Source of the DNA: JALOAD01 sp023228995 [NCBI: Candidatus Muiribacterium halophilum]
GTDB lineage: Bacteria > Muiribacteriota > Muiribacteriia > Muiribacteriales
Reading direction: 5' to 3'
NCBI GenBank assembly: GCA_023228995.1
Contig: JALOAD010000006.1
Location: 56,397-120,396, forward strand
DNA: 64,000 bases
This document shows, piece by piece, positions 27,398 through 37,208 of this stretch. The position numbers and the translations under genes are program-made. Every line of letters starts with the position of its first letter. The stretch's first letter is position 1. The notes under the pieces were generated by a model, which did not search any database, was not told where the DNA came from, and was given only the letters and a program-made list of their open reading frames with translations.

Positions 27398-27527
27398 TAG
27401 TTTTACGAGTAAAACTAGGTTTAAAACTTGAGCAAAGCTCAAAAACGCTGACTTGTCAGCCATCTATGCCAAAGTCATAATATGACAAAGCATATATCTT
27501 GACGAAGTCATAACATGACGAAGTCAT
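27398..27527. repeat. Second array of mini-hairpins with tiny loops
   Basis: Short palindromes follow one another: TAGTTTTACGAGTAAAACTA (27398), TTGAGCAAAGCTCAA (27428), GCTGACTTGTCAGC (27447), TGACGAAGTCA (27500) and ATGACGAAGTCAT (27515), with imperfect ones between. Loops are mostly GAA or AAA closed by C-G. Style and some units match 7692-7789. Nothing else is seen in this gap except the terminator that follows. Confidence 0.6.
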
Positions 27528-27548
27528 AACATGACAAGCCAATAACTG

Positions 27549-27590
27549 GTTAATAGGGTTAAAACCTTACAAACCCTACTAACTTTTTTT
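27549..27590 (+). terminator. Intrinsic terminator of the receptor-U32 operon
   Basis: GTTA-a-TAGGGTT (27549-27560) pairs with AACCCTA-c-TAAC (27572-27583), one mismatch in a 12-position stem, and TTTTTTT follows at once. It ends just before the convergent Ig-repeat gene. Confidence 0.75.
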
Positions 27591-27592
27591 AA

Positions 27593-29887
27593 CTATTTAA
27601 CTGTTTTTATTTCACCACGATATATTTCATCTCTTATTTGAGTAACAGGTATTTTTACACTCATAAGTTTTTCTTCAAAACTCTTTAGATTAACTCCAAG
27701 AATAGTTAATTCTCTTTCATATTCAACAGATGCTTGAAAAAGCATAATAAGATCTTTTATACCTTGAGTTGTTCTAAAAAGTCTATTAAGTTCATTATCA
27801 GATATTTTTTTAACAATACTTCTTACAATAAGGGCAAGTTCAAATCTAGTTGGTTCAACTTTTGGATTAGCAGTTACAATAGCATATTGTTTTGCAAATT
27901 TTCTGCGAAGATGTAAAACAATTTTTTTAGCCCATAAATCTCGATTCTCATAGGAAAGATCTTCATCTTCCTCATCTTCTTCATCTTTTAATTCATCAAG
28001 GGTTTCAGATTTCATTTCAACAACTTCTTCTTTTAAAAGTTCAGGATTTATCTGTTTTTTAATTTCAGGAAGTTCTGAGATTATTTTTATATCATCAGAA
28101 CTTTTAGCTGTATTAAATTTCCATTCTTTAGAAAGTAAACCATTTCCAGCAATATCAAGAATTTCAGTATTAAATATTATGCTGTATTTTGTTGATGGTT
28201 TCAGATTTTCTTTTGGTATTATTGTAGCTTTTTTAAATTTTCTATCATATTTTGTATTAAATTCAAAATCAGAATTTCCATCAGTTAATATAATTCCTCT
28301 ATCTAAGGTATGAGATTGTATATCTTCGGATAATATTGCAGTTATTGTTGTATTTAATGGAACTTCATTCATATTTTCAATTGGGAAAAAATCAATTATT
28401 CTTGGAGGTATTCTATCTTTAATATCTTTAATTGCATCTTGTTCTTTAGTTATATAATTTTCATAATGAGGCATTCCAATTATATTTTGAATTTTAGTTA
28501 TAGCTTTTTTTTCATCATAATCAGAATATTCAGATAATTTGTTTTGAATTTCATCAGTATCATAAATTACTGTTTTAAATCCATAATTATAAATCTTATC
28601 AAGTGGATTTCTTTCAAGATCTAAAATATTCTGTTTAAGAGTAATTCTATAAGTTTTTCTTTTTTCAAGTTTTTCAGGAATAAGTTCTATGTTTAAACCA
28701 TAATTATTAAATTCAGTTTTAAAAGGAATTATATTATCACCATCAGTAATTACAATACCGTTTTCAACTGTGTTTTTATCTGGAATTTCGGAAAATTTGA
28801 GCTTAATAACTGTATCTAAAGGCATATTTTCAGAATTATCCTCTGGTAAGAATTCAACAACATAAGGTGCAGTAAGGTCTTCGGTTTTAAATTCATAAGA
28901 AAATGGTTTTAATTCATTATTACCTTTATCAAATATTCCAGAAAGTAATTTTATTTCATAAAAACTTGAATCAATAAGATTTTCTTCAGGTATTATAACA
29001 AGTTTTCTTGAGGTAAAATTGTATTTTAAAATAATTGGTATTTCTTCATTATCTCTTGAAAGTTTCACAGTATTTCTATTTATTGATTCAGCAAACATAT
29101 CATCGTTAAAAGTAATTTCAGGATTTACCGTTATATTTACTTTTCTTTCATCTTCTATTGGCATTATTTTAATTATTTCAGGTGGATAAATATCTTGAGT
29201 GAAAAAATTGCTTTGATGTTTGAAACCTGTTTTATTTCCAGTAAGATCAGAAACTTCAGGATTTACTTCTACAGTATATTCTGTTTCAGGTTCAAGTTTT
29301 TCTTTTGTTGATAAAATTATTTTATTGAGATTTTCACCTTCGATAATCTTAACAGGAATTTCTTTATTACCTTTTAATAATTTTATATATTTATAAGAAT
29401 CAGCACTGATTCTTTCTGAAAAAGCAATTCTAATTTCAGGTTCAAGTGGAATACCGATTTCTCCATTAGCTGGTAAAAGTGATACAAGAAATGGTCGTGT
29501 TTTATCAAAAGATTGACCAGTTGAAAAAATCCAAATAACTGAACTTAATAATCTTCCACCTTCTATATCTCTTATTCCAGACCATAAAGTAACTTTATAT
29601 TGTTTTCCAATCATTAATTTTTCATAAGGAATAAAAACAGCTTTTTTTAATAATCTAAAATATTTAACATCTCCTTTAATATCAGTGAATCCATCATTTA
29701 AAGTTAATGTAAATTCATTTATATCAGGGGCAAATATTTCCTTATTAAAAGCAACTTCAATATTAGAATTGAGTTTGACATATTCATCATTTGGCATAGG
29801 ATAAACTGAAACAACCTGCAATGGTTCGCAGAAAACTGTTATTGTCAGTATTAATGTGAATAAAACAAACTTAATCAATTTCATCAT
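27593..29887 (-). CDS. Secreted Ig-like (Big_5/SbsA type) repeat protein with SLH-like C-terminus
   Basis: This 764-residue exported protein has a signal peptide ending FCEP, then five Ig-like domains. Each opens with a P-x5-8-(I/V)-x6-(I/V)-x-F-(S/N) pattern, for example VVSVYPMPNDEYVKLNSNIEVAF and LVSLLPANGEIGIPLEPEIRIAF. A helical linker interrupts them at about 430-500. The last 150 residues differ: an acidic stretch (EDEEDEDLS), then EPTRFELALIVRSIVKKI, which resembles one SLH motif, then a coiled coil of about 60 residues. SLH motifs bind cell-wall polymers, so this subunit could anchor the set. The start overlaps the end of the upstream gene by 17 bases, with GAGGA before it. Last gene of a three-gene minus-strand operon. 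Confidence 0.75.
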   Translation of the reverse strand: MMKLIKFVLFTLILTITVFCEPLQVVSVYPMPNDEYVKLNSNIEVAFNKEIFAPDINEFTLTLNDGFTDIKGDVKYFRLLKKAVFIPYEKLMIGKQYKVTLWSGIRDIEGGRLLSSVIWIFSTGQSFDKTRPFLVSLLPANGEIGIPLEPEIRIAFSERISADSYKYIKLLKGNKEIPVKIIEGENLNKIILSTKEKLEPETEYTVEVNPEVSDLTGNKTGFKHQSNFFTQDIYPPEIIKIMPIEDERKVNITVNPEITFNDDMFAESINRNTVKLSRDNEEIPIILKYNFTSRKLVIIPEENLIDSSFYEIKLLSGIFDKGNNELKPFSYEFKTEDLTAPYVVEFLPEDNSENMPLDTVIKLKFSEIPDKNTVENGIVITDGDNIIPFKTEFNNYGLNIELIPEKLEKRKTYRITLKQNILDLERNPLDKIYNYGFKTVIYDTDEIQNKLSEYSDYDEKKAITKIQNIIGMPHYENYITKEQDAIKDIKDRIPPRIIDFFPIENMNEVPLNTTITAILSEDIQSHTLDRGIILTDGNSDFEFNTKYDRKFKKATIIPKENLKPSTKYSIIFNTEILDIAGNGLLSKEWKFNTAKSSDDIKIISELPEIKKQINPELLKEEVVEMKSETLDELKDEEDEEDEDLSYENRDLWAKKIVLHLRRKFAKQYAIVTANPKVEPTRFELALIVRSIVKKISDNELNRLFRTTQGIKDLIMLFQASVEYERELTILGVNLKSFEEKLMSVKIPVTQIRDEIYRGEIKTVK

Positions 29888-32369
29888 TATGTCCTCGTCC
29901 TTCTGTATAGAATGTGAGTACGAAATTTTCTTTCATATTTTTGCCTTCAGTATCCTGAACATATCTGTTTATATGTAATGTATATCGAGTATTAAATTCA
30001 AGTTTATGATATGGTCTAAATATCATTTCTCGAGAAGTAGAGTTATAAACAATTTCTCCAGGTATTGAATAAGTATTTATATCTCTTAATTTAACAGTAA
30101 ATCTATTTAAAGATATAGGATTCATATCTTTATTAAACTGAGCTACAACATTTTCAGTACAAGAAAAATTATTTCTTCCTTCAAATGGGAAAGTAGCATT
30201 TATAAAAGGTAATGTTTTTTCATTATGAGAAATAATAAATTCCCATGCAATGTTTTTACCAAAATAATTTCCGGAAATATCTCTTATTCTATTGGTTAAA
30301 GTAACTGTATAAGTTTTTCCATAAATAAGTTCTTCGTGATATTCATAATATATTCTATGTGTAATATTATTGTATTTTACAATTCCTTTAACAGGTCTAT
30401 CACCATCAAATAATCCGAAATTGAAAGGAGTTATTGTTTTAGTATCAAGTTCTTCGTTAAAAGTTACTGCTATTATAGGTTTTGTAGTATAAACAGGAGC
30501 ATTTTCTCTTGGAGATATACCAAGTAATACAGGACTTACATTATCAGGAGGAGTTCCAACCCAGAAAGTCCATTCAATAGGTTCAGCCATAAAATTCCCC
30601 GCAATATCACTTATAGCTTGTCCTATAATCATTTTATAAAGATGATGTTCTTTAAGATTATCAATTGGAGCAATAAAAGCGATATTTGTTTCTTTATCAT
30701 AAGAAATATCTGTCTTAATATATTCATCATTATCAGCAAGTCTAACAGTAAATTGATTTAAACTTTCACTTCTAATAGCTTCGCTAAATTGAACTTTTAT
30801 TATAACATCTTCTTTAACTTCAATTTCTTTATCAAGAGGAAAAACTTCAGATACTCTTGGAGCAGTTCTATCTGGAAGTCTTTCAGTTATAAAAGACCAT
30901 TCATAAAAACGGTCAAGATTATTTCCGTGAATATCTTTGATACTATCAGAAACTCTTATATAATATATTGTATTATGTCTAAGTTCTTCTTTAGGAGAAA
31001 ACCAAGCTGTAAAATTTTTAGCATCATATATAACATCTCCCCAGACATTTTTAACTCCGTCAGATATTGAAAAAGTAAATTCATTTACAGTTTCAGCTCT
31101 AGTTTCTTTTGAAAAACCAAGCATTATTTTAGTATCAATTTTAATTTCATTTTCTCTATCTTTTGGGAATATTTCTTTTATAAAAAACATATCTGAAGTA
31201 TTGAGTTTATATCTTTCAGTGTAAATTTCATCTTCAATAGATTCTTGTTTTTTTTCTTCTGTATATTTATCTTTTTTATCATTAAGCACAATGATTTTTT
31301 CAGAACCTGTTGAAAAAACAGCTTCAAAAGGAGCAGTCATATATTTACCTTGAGTATCTCTAAGATTTTCCCTTAATCTAAAAGTGCATTTTCTATTTAT
31401 TGGAAGTTCATTTTCAGGTTTGAATTCAAGAACTTTTTCTTTTTCATTATATTTAATATTACCCCAAACATTTTTTTCACCATCATTTAAAGTAATATTG
31501 AATCTGTTAAGACTTTCTGTATCCATACTTTTGTTGAATTTAACAATAATAGAAGTATCAGGAGATATATTATACTCTCTATCACCTGGATAACTTTCCA
31601 CAACTTTAGGAAATTCATCTTTTCTTTCTTTTGAAGTTCTAAAATGGAATTCATAGGTTTCTTGAAGAGATTTTCCAGAGTTATCAGTTATAAAATTAGT
31701 TAAAACTACAGTATATTGACTATCAAGATCAAATGGTTGAAATGGGAGAAATATAACGCTATTATCTCTTATTTCAAATTTTCCTTCAATTGTTCTTTTA
31801 TCAGACTTTACCATGAAAGTATATTTATTAACTGTTTTTTCATCAATAGGAGCAGAGAATTTAACAGTTATTGGATTTGTTTCGTTTATTACAGATTTAT
31901 CGTCTGGAATAGTTTTTAATACTTTAAGATATTCTTTTTTTGGAGAATCGCCAGCTTTTATATTTTCATACATATTATCAAATGTAGAAACAACAATATT
32001 ATCTTGAATTACTCTAAATGACCAAATAATATTATCAGAAATTACATCCTGATCAATAGCTTTAACACCTTTATAGAGCATAGCTTTGTAATTAGTTCCA
32101 GCTCTTAAAAAATTTCTAGGTACAAAATAAGCTGTTTTTTCATCTTCATTATAAAGTACTTTACCCTTAATATCAGAACTACCATCATTTAAAATAAAAG
32201 TAAATCTGTTTATAAATTCAGCATTCATATCTTTAGAAAATCTTATATAAATAGAAGTATCTTTATTTACTTTCATATCCTGAGCAGGATAAACTTCTGT
32301 TTTAATATCGCCTAAACAGAATACTGATAAAATAGTCAGCATAATAATAGTTAATATCTTTTTAAGCAA
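29871..32369 (-). CDS. Secreted Ig-like repeat protein, about seven Big_5/SbsA-type domains
   Basis: This 832-residue protein has a signal peptide (ending SVFCLGD) and seven consecutive Ig-like domains of about 110 residues. Openings include VYPAQDMKVNKDTSIYIRFSK, SYPGDREYNISPDTSIIVKF and VFPLDKEIEVKEDVIIKVQFSE, and each ends with an L-x-Y-x3-Y-x-(V/L)-x-L strand pair. There is no enzyme motif or membrane anchor. The start codon is TTG at 32369, supported by GGAGGA six bases upstream. Domains of this kind occur in surface-layer and adhesion proteins, usually as spacers or calcium-stabilised rods. It lies 55 bases after the 1456-residue homologue and overlaps the next gene, so all three are probably made together. 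Confidence 0.82.
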   Translation of the reverse strand: MLKKILTIIMLTILSVFCLGDIKTEVYPAQDMKVNKDTSIYIRFSKDMNAEFINRFTFILNDGSSDIKGKVLYNEDEKTAYFVPRNFLRAGTNYKAMLYKGVKAIDQDVISDNIIWSFRVIQDNIVVSTFDNMYENIKAGDSPKKEYLKVLKTIPDDKSVINETNPITVKFSAPIDEKTVNKYTFMVKSDKRTIEGKFEIRDNSVIFLPFQPFDLDSQYTVVLTNFITDNSGKSLQETYEFHFRTSKERKDEFPKVVESYPGDREYNISPDTSIIVKFNKSMDTESLNRFNITLNDGEKNVWGNIKYNEKEKVLEFKPENELPINRKCTFRLRENLRDTQGKYMTAPFEAVFSTGSEKIIVLNDKKDKYTEEKKQESIEDEIYTERYKLNTSDMFFIKEIFPKDRENEIKIDTKIMLGFSKETRAETVNEFTFSISDGVKNVWGDVIYDAKNFTAWFSPKEELRHNTIYYIRVSDSIKDIHGNNLDRFYEWSFITERLPDRTAPRVSEVFPLDKEIEVKEDVIIKVQFSEAIRSESLNQFTVRLADNDEYIKTDISYDKETNIAFIAPIDNLKEHHLYKMIIGQAISDIAGNFMAEPIEWTFWVGTPPDNVSPVLLGISPRENAPVYTTKPIIAVTFNEELDTKTITPFNFGLFDGDRPVKGIVKYNNITHRIYYEYHEELIYGKTYTVTLTNRIRDISGNYFGKNIAWEFIISHNEKTLPFINATFPFEGRNNFSCTENVVAQFNKDMNPISLNRFTVKLRDINTYSIPGEIVYNSTSREMIFRPYHKLEFNTRYTLHINRYVQDTEGKNMKENFVLTFYTEGRGHNDEID

Positions 32370-32424
32370 GTTAATCCTCCTATTTTTCTATATAAGAACA
32401 ATAATAGCATAACATTCCCTATAT

Positions 32425-35400
32425 TTATTTATCGGCTGTCCTGAACATAATAACTTTACTTTTATCAAGGTTTACACCATCAAGTGATTTTATACCGGAA
32501 GTCAGTGTTACACTATAAACAGTATCTGGTCTAAGTATTTCATCAGGATGAAATACAGCTCTGTAAAGATAATCATTATAAGCAAATTTACCAGAAATTC
32601 TAGAAACACCATCACTAACCACAAAAGTATATTCATTTAAAGTAGTATTGTCTATTGGAACATTAAATGTAGCTGTTATATCCTGATAAGGTGATACATT
32701 TATAGAATTAGATTCAGGATTAGTAACAACAACAACAGGTATTTTCCTTTGAGTACCAAGTCCAACAGTAAAACCATATTTTTTAGGATTAGAAAGAACA
32801 TTACCTGCAAGATCAAGTATTCCTTCAGTAATATTAACAATATATTTTCCATCATGAAGAGGTTTTAATGGCATTAAAACAGCTCTATCTTGATCACCGT
32901 TATAAACTATTTTAAAATCTACAGAATTTCCATTATCATCTCCAAGCCAAAAAGTATATTTATTAACAGTTTCGTTTCTGACTTTTTCAGAAAACTGTAT
33001 TGATATTTTAGTTGTATAATCATTGTTTTCACTATCTTCTTTTGGAAAAACATCAGTTATATAAGGTTTTACTCTATCAGGAGGAGGCTCAGTATAAAAC
33101 TTCCATACATAAGTTCTGTCTAGAAGGTTTCCAGAAAGATCAGTCATAGCTGAACTTATAAGAATTTTATATTCAGCAGTAAAATCAAGAGGTTTTACAG
33201 GAATTATTTCAAGTCTGCTTTCGCGAATATCGTAAAACAGTTTAGTTTCAACTTGATCATTAAATTTTTCAACAAGAATATTTGAAGCATTTACCTTTTC
33301 TTTATCCATAGCTTCTGAGAAATATATTATTATTTTCTGATTAACAGATATTCCTCTTTCAAGATCTTTAGGAGAATAACTTATAATTCTAGGAGATTCC
33401 ATATCAGGAAGTTTTTCAGTTTTAAAAGTCAAAGTAAATCCACTTCTAATAGGATTACCAGCAATATCAGTTACTTTATTTGCTATAATAGTATAATTTT
33501 GTTCATAATCAAGTGAATATTCAGGAATTATATTTACTCTGTTCATTTCAGCATTATATTCAAGTATTACAGGAATTTTTCTTTCATTTTGGTCTTTTAA
33601 ATAAATATTAGATATATTAATAGAATCTTCATACATTCTTTCTGTAAATTGAAGATAAAAAGATTCATTTATTCTAATGTTTATATCATCATTTTTTGGA
33701 TAAGAAGCAAATACCTGAGGAGGAATTGCGTCTGGAGCAGGTTCAACTCTAAATTTTGAAACAAAAGTAGATTTAAGATTGTTTCCAGCAATATCTCGAA
33801 TTATTCTTGAAAGAATAACAGAATAATCACAAAAATATTCAAGTGATTGTACAGGTTTAATTTTTGCTTCAAAAGTATTATTATCATAGAATATATCAAT
33901 ATCCTGATGTTCATCAGAAGTTATATTTTTTAAAAAACATGTAAATCTATTAAGACTTTCAGACTCAATGTTTTCAGAAAACTTTATGATTATATCAGTG
34001 TTATGAGGAATATTTTCTCTTCCATCTTGAGGATAAATTTCAACTATTGTAGGTCTTATATTATCAGGTGCCAGAATAGTTCTAAAATTAAATTTAAGAG
34101 GAGCTTTTATAGAATTTCCAGCTCTATCTTTTACAGCTGTATTAAGTAAGAAGAAGTAATCAGTACCATAATCAAGATTTTTCCCTGGATAAAATTCTAA
34201 AGTATTTTCATCTGATACATAGTTAACAATTCCATCAATTCTATTTTTATCAGAGGAAGAAAGCATAACAGCATACTCATTTATTGTAGATTCTTTCATA
34301 GGTTCAGAAAATTTAATTTTAACTTTTGCTGTAACAGGAACATCTTTTCTATCAGCAGCAGGTTCAAAATATAAAATTGAAGGCGGAATAATATCAGGAG
34401 GAGTTTCAACTTTAAAATTCCAAACTTTAGTTTTTTCCATAGCATTTGCAGATAAATCTTTAATATCATCTGTTATATAAGCTGTATAGGATTCAGAATA
34501 TTGTAATTTTTCCTCAGGTTCTAAAACAGCTTTATGAGTTAATTTATTATAAGTAACATGTGCTTTAATTTTTTCAATTCCAGATTTAATATAAAAATTA
34601 TTTTCAAGAGTTTTTTCATCAATATCTTCAGAAAAAGTAACTGTTATCATAGCATCAACACTTACATCAATAGAACCTTCAACAGGAGATGTTATCATTA
34701 CATAAGGTGGTATTCTATCAGGAGGCAATTCAGTCATAAAATACAATGTTTTTTCTTCAAAAGAATTACCAGCAAGATCTTTTATATTTGGAGTAAGAGT
34801 AATTTTGTATTTTTTGTTATAATCAAGAATAACTTGTGGTTTTAAAAGAACTTTATTTTGTTTTTCAAAGTAAGAAATATCACATTCAATAAGTCTGTTT
34901 CCTTCACTTAAAAGTATAGAAAGAGAATTAATGCTATCTTTTCTTAAAGCTTCAGAAAATTCCATATTTATAGTTGTATTTATACTTACAAATCTTTCAT
35001 TAGGTTCTGGTTTTATAGTTAAAAGTTTAGGAGGAAGAATATCTGGATTTTTTTCTGTAACAAAAAAAGTCTCATAAGGTTCTTCCATAAGATTACCAGC
35101 TTTATCAGTTATTTCAGGTCCAATCTTAAGATGATATCTTGTAAGATATTCCATAGATGTCATTGTTCTGCAAGTTACAGTTTCAACAAGTTTTTCACCA
35201 GTATTAAATTCAAAGAAAATCTGATGACCGTTATTTTCATTAGTAAGTAAAATACTTTTATTATTTATTGTAAGAGCATTCACAGGTTCAGAAAATCTTA
35301 TTTTAAATTCATTCATTATTGCAATATCATAACTTTTAGGAGAAGGAGAAACACTTACAACTTGCGGAGCAGTTGTGTCAGGTGCTTTTTCTGTTGTAAA

Positions 35401-36795
35401 TTCAAGTGTAAATCCTTGTTCAAGAGAATTCCCAGCTAAATCTTTTAAATTAGTTATCTCAATAATAAATTCACATTCATAATCAAGTTTTTTTTCAGGA
35501 ATTATTGAAATACTTTTATTTTTATTATTATATAAAAGCATAGTATTTAATTTTTCTTTAATATTTTCTTTATTTTTTCTAAAAAGAAATATATTTCTTT
35601 CATTAATTGAAGTATTATCAAGTTCTTCTGATAAAAAAAGCTTTATATGAGAATCTACTTTAAAATTATTACTTTTATCAATTGGTAGAGTGCTTGTGAT
35701 TTTAGGAGGAGTTATATCACCTTCTTTTTCAGTTTTAAATTCAAAATTATAATCATAAAGCATAAAATTACCAGATTCGTCCTTAACACCTCTTGATATT
35801 TTAACAATATACTCTTTATCAAAAGAAAGACCACCTTCAGGATTTATTATAACTTTATTAACCATTTTTGAGTAGGATAAAGTAATAGGAATTTTTATAT
35901 CTTTGTTTTTATCAATAAGTGAAAAATTTACAGTATTTATAGTTGAAGCATTTAAATTTTCGTTGAATTCAATTGATATATCAGAGTTTAATGTTATTCC
36001 AAAAGCTTTATCAATTGGAGAAGTTTTGGTTATATAAGGTGGAGTTTTATCTGCCGGAGGCAATGTTTTAAAAGTCCATGTTTCAGGATTTAACAGTATA
36101 TTTCCATAAGGATCAGTTATTCCTTGAGTAAGCCTAACTCTATAAACCATATTATTATCAAATTGTTTTTGTGGAACAAACACTACTTTTTGAATTTTAT
36201 GAGAATATTTAAAAATTCCTTCAATTCTGTTTCCTTTCATATCCTCAACATTAAAAGTATATTGATTTATGGTTGATGATTTCATATCTTTGTTGAATCC
36301 AACCATAATTTTAGCATCAAGAGGAATATTTTCTTCATCTTTTTTTGGATAAATCGATAAAATTCTTGGAGCTTCTTTTTGATTACCTTTTATAACCTGA
36401 ACTTTTTCAGTTCTAAATGACATTGAAAAATTTTCTCTCAATTCCTTATTATTAATATCTTTTAATAAATAAGAAGTTAAAATAAGCGAATATTCAGTGT
36501 CATAAACAAGTTTTTCAATAGGTTTTACATATAACTTAAGACTTAAATCATCCCATACAAAAGATGTTTTTACAATCTGACCATATTCATTATATAAAGC
36601 GACAGAAGAGGGAGTTGCAGTACTTCTAATCATTCTATGAGAAAATTCAACAGTTATTTGAGTATCTATAGGAATATGTTGATCATTATTTCTTGGATTT
36701 GATTTTAATATACCAGGTCTATAATCTTCTTCTGCTTTTATAGGGACAAAAAAGGAGAAAAAAATACATAATATTACAATGATTTTCGTTCGCAT
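32425..36795 (-). CDS. Giant secreted Ig-like repeat protein, about thirteen Big_5/SbsA-type domains
   Basis: This 1456-residue exported protein has a signal peptide (about 21 residues, PIKAEE) followed by thirteen Ig-like repeats averaging 108 residues. Repeat starts can be followed by the recurring SPxxxxxxIxVxxxIxIxFSE pattern, such as TSPVEGSIDVSVDAMITVTFSE and SYPKNDDINIRINESFYLQFTE, and by link phrases of the type PPDxIPP between domains. No catalytic domain, no anchor and no C-terminal sorting signal are visible; the chain simply ends after the last domain. It should form a rod of several tens of nanometres. GAGGGAA lies before the ATG. First gene of the minus-strand operon. Confidence 0.85.
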   Translation of the reverse strand: MRTKIIVILCIFFSFFVPIKAEEDYRPGILKSNPRNNDQHIPIDTQITVEFSHRMIRSTATPSSVALYNEYGQIVKTSFVWDDLSLKLYVKPIEKLVYDTEYSLILTSYLLKDINNKELRENFSMSFRTEKVQVIKGNQKEAPRILSIYPKKDEENIPLDAKIMVGFNKDMKSSTINQYTFNVEDMKGNRIEGIFKYSHKIQKVVFVPQKQFDNNMVYRVRLTQGITDPYGNILLNPETWTFKTLPPADKTPPYITKTSPIDKAFGITLNSDISIEFNENLNASTINTVNFSLIDKNKDIKIPITLSYSKMVNKVIINPEGGLSFDKEYIVKISRGVKDESGNFMLYDYNFEFKTEKEGDITPPKITSTLPIDKSNNFKVDSHIKLFLSEELDNTSINERNIFLFRKNKENIKEKLNTMLLYNNKNKSISIIPEKKLDYECEFIIEITNLKDLAGNSLEQGFTLEFTTEKAPDTTAPQVVSVSPSPKSYDIAIMNEFKIRFSEPVNALTINNKSILLTNENNGHQIFFEFNTGEKLVETVTCRTMTSMEYLTRYHLKIGPEITDKAGNLMEEPYETFFVTEKNPDILPPKLLTIKPEPNERFVSINTTINMEFSEALRKDSINSLSILLSEGNRLIECDISYFEKQNKVLLKPQVILDYNKKYKITLTPNIKDLAGNSFEEKTLYFMTELPPDRIPPYVMITSPVEGSIDVSVDAMITVTFSEDIDEKTLENNFYIKSGIEKIKAHVTYNKLTHKAVLEPEEKLQYSESYTAYITDDIKDLSANAMEKTKVWNFKVETPPDIIPPSILYFEPAADRKDVPVTAKVKIKFSEPMKESTINEYAVMLSSSDKNRIDGIVNYVSDENTLEFYPGKNLDYGTDYFFLLNTAVKDRAGNSIKAPLKFNFRTILAPDNIRPTIVEIYPQDGRENIPHNTDIIIKFSENIESESLNRFTCFLKNITSDEHQDIDIFYDNNTFEAKIKPVQSLEYFCDYSVILSRIIRDIAGNNLKSTFVSKFRVEPAPDAIPPQVFASYPKNDDINIRINESFYLQFTERMYEDSINISNIYLKDQNERKIPVILEYNAEMNRVNIIPEYSLDYEQNYTIIANKVTDIAGNPIRSGFTLTFKTEKLPDMESPRIISYSPKDLERGISVNQKIIIYFSEAMDKEKVNASNILVEKFNDQVETKLFYDIRESRLEIIPVKPLDFTAEYKILISSAMTDLSGNLLDRTYVWKFYTEPPPDRVKPYITDVFPKEDSENNDYTTKISIQFSEKVRNETVNKYTFWLGDDNGNSVDFKIVYNGDQDRAVLMPLKPLHDGKYIVNITEGILDLAGNVLSNPKKYGFTVGLGTQRKIPVVVVTNPESNSINVSPYQDITATFNVPIDNTTLNEYTFVVSDGVSRISGKFAYNDYLYRAVFHPDEILRPDTVYSVTLTSGIKSLDGVNLDKSKVIMFRTADK

Positions 36796-36843
36796 GATTC
36801 CCTCTCAAAATAATTTACTTTTTTTAATATCTATTATTCTATT

Positions 36844-36872
36844 ATTATATTTGTCGGAATAAATGATTTAAA
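36844..36872 (-). promoter_or_regulatory. Possible promoter of the Ig-repeat operon
   Basis: On the minus strand, TTTAAA and TATAAT are 17 bases apart, with the predicted start about 40 bases before the ATG at 36795. The rest of the 413-bp divergent gap (36796-37208) is very AT-rich. I found no convincing promoter toward the lipoprotein cluster and no gene. Confidence 0.4.
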
Positions 36873-37208
36873 TATAAAAAAAGCTAATTTACCACTAACC
36901 AGAAAAACATTAATAAATATTGAATATTGAGGTCAATTCTTCTCTCTTTACTATACTTATTTTTCGATTTTTTTAAGTTTTATATTGACATTAACAATTT
37001 CTTAAAAATCATTATTTTTATAAATATAGGTATACCGGTTCTATTAAAAATTAAATAAAAAAAGCATCGAAAAATCAACCATTTTATAATGATTATTGCT
37101 AAACATAAACTTATGTAGTTGATATTTCTTTTTTGTCATGTTAATAATATTAAAAAACCTTATGAAAAAAACAATATTAACATTAATATGTTTATATTAG
37201 GAGGAGAA

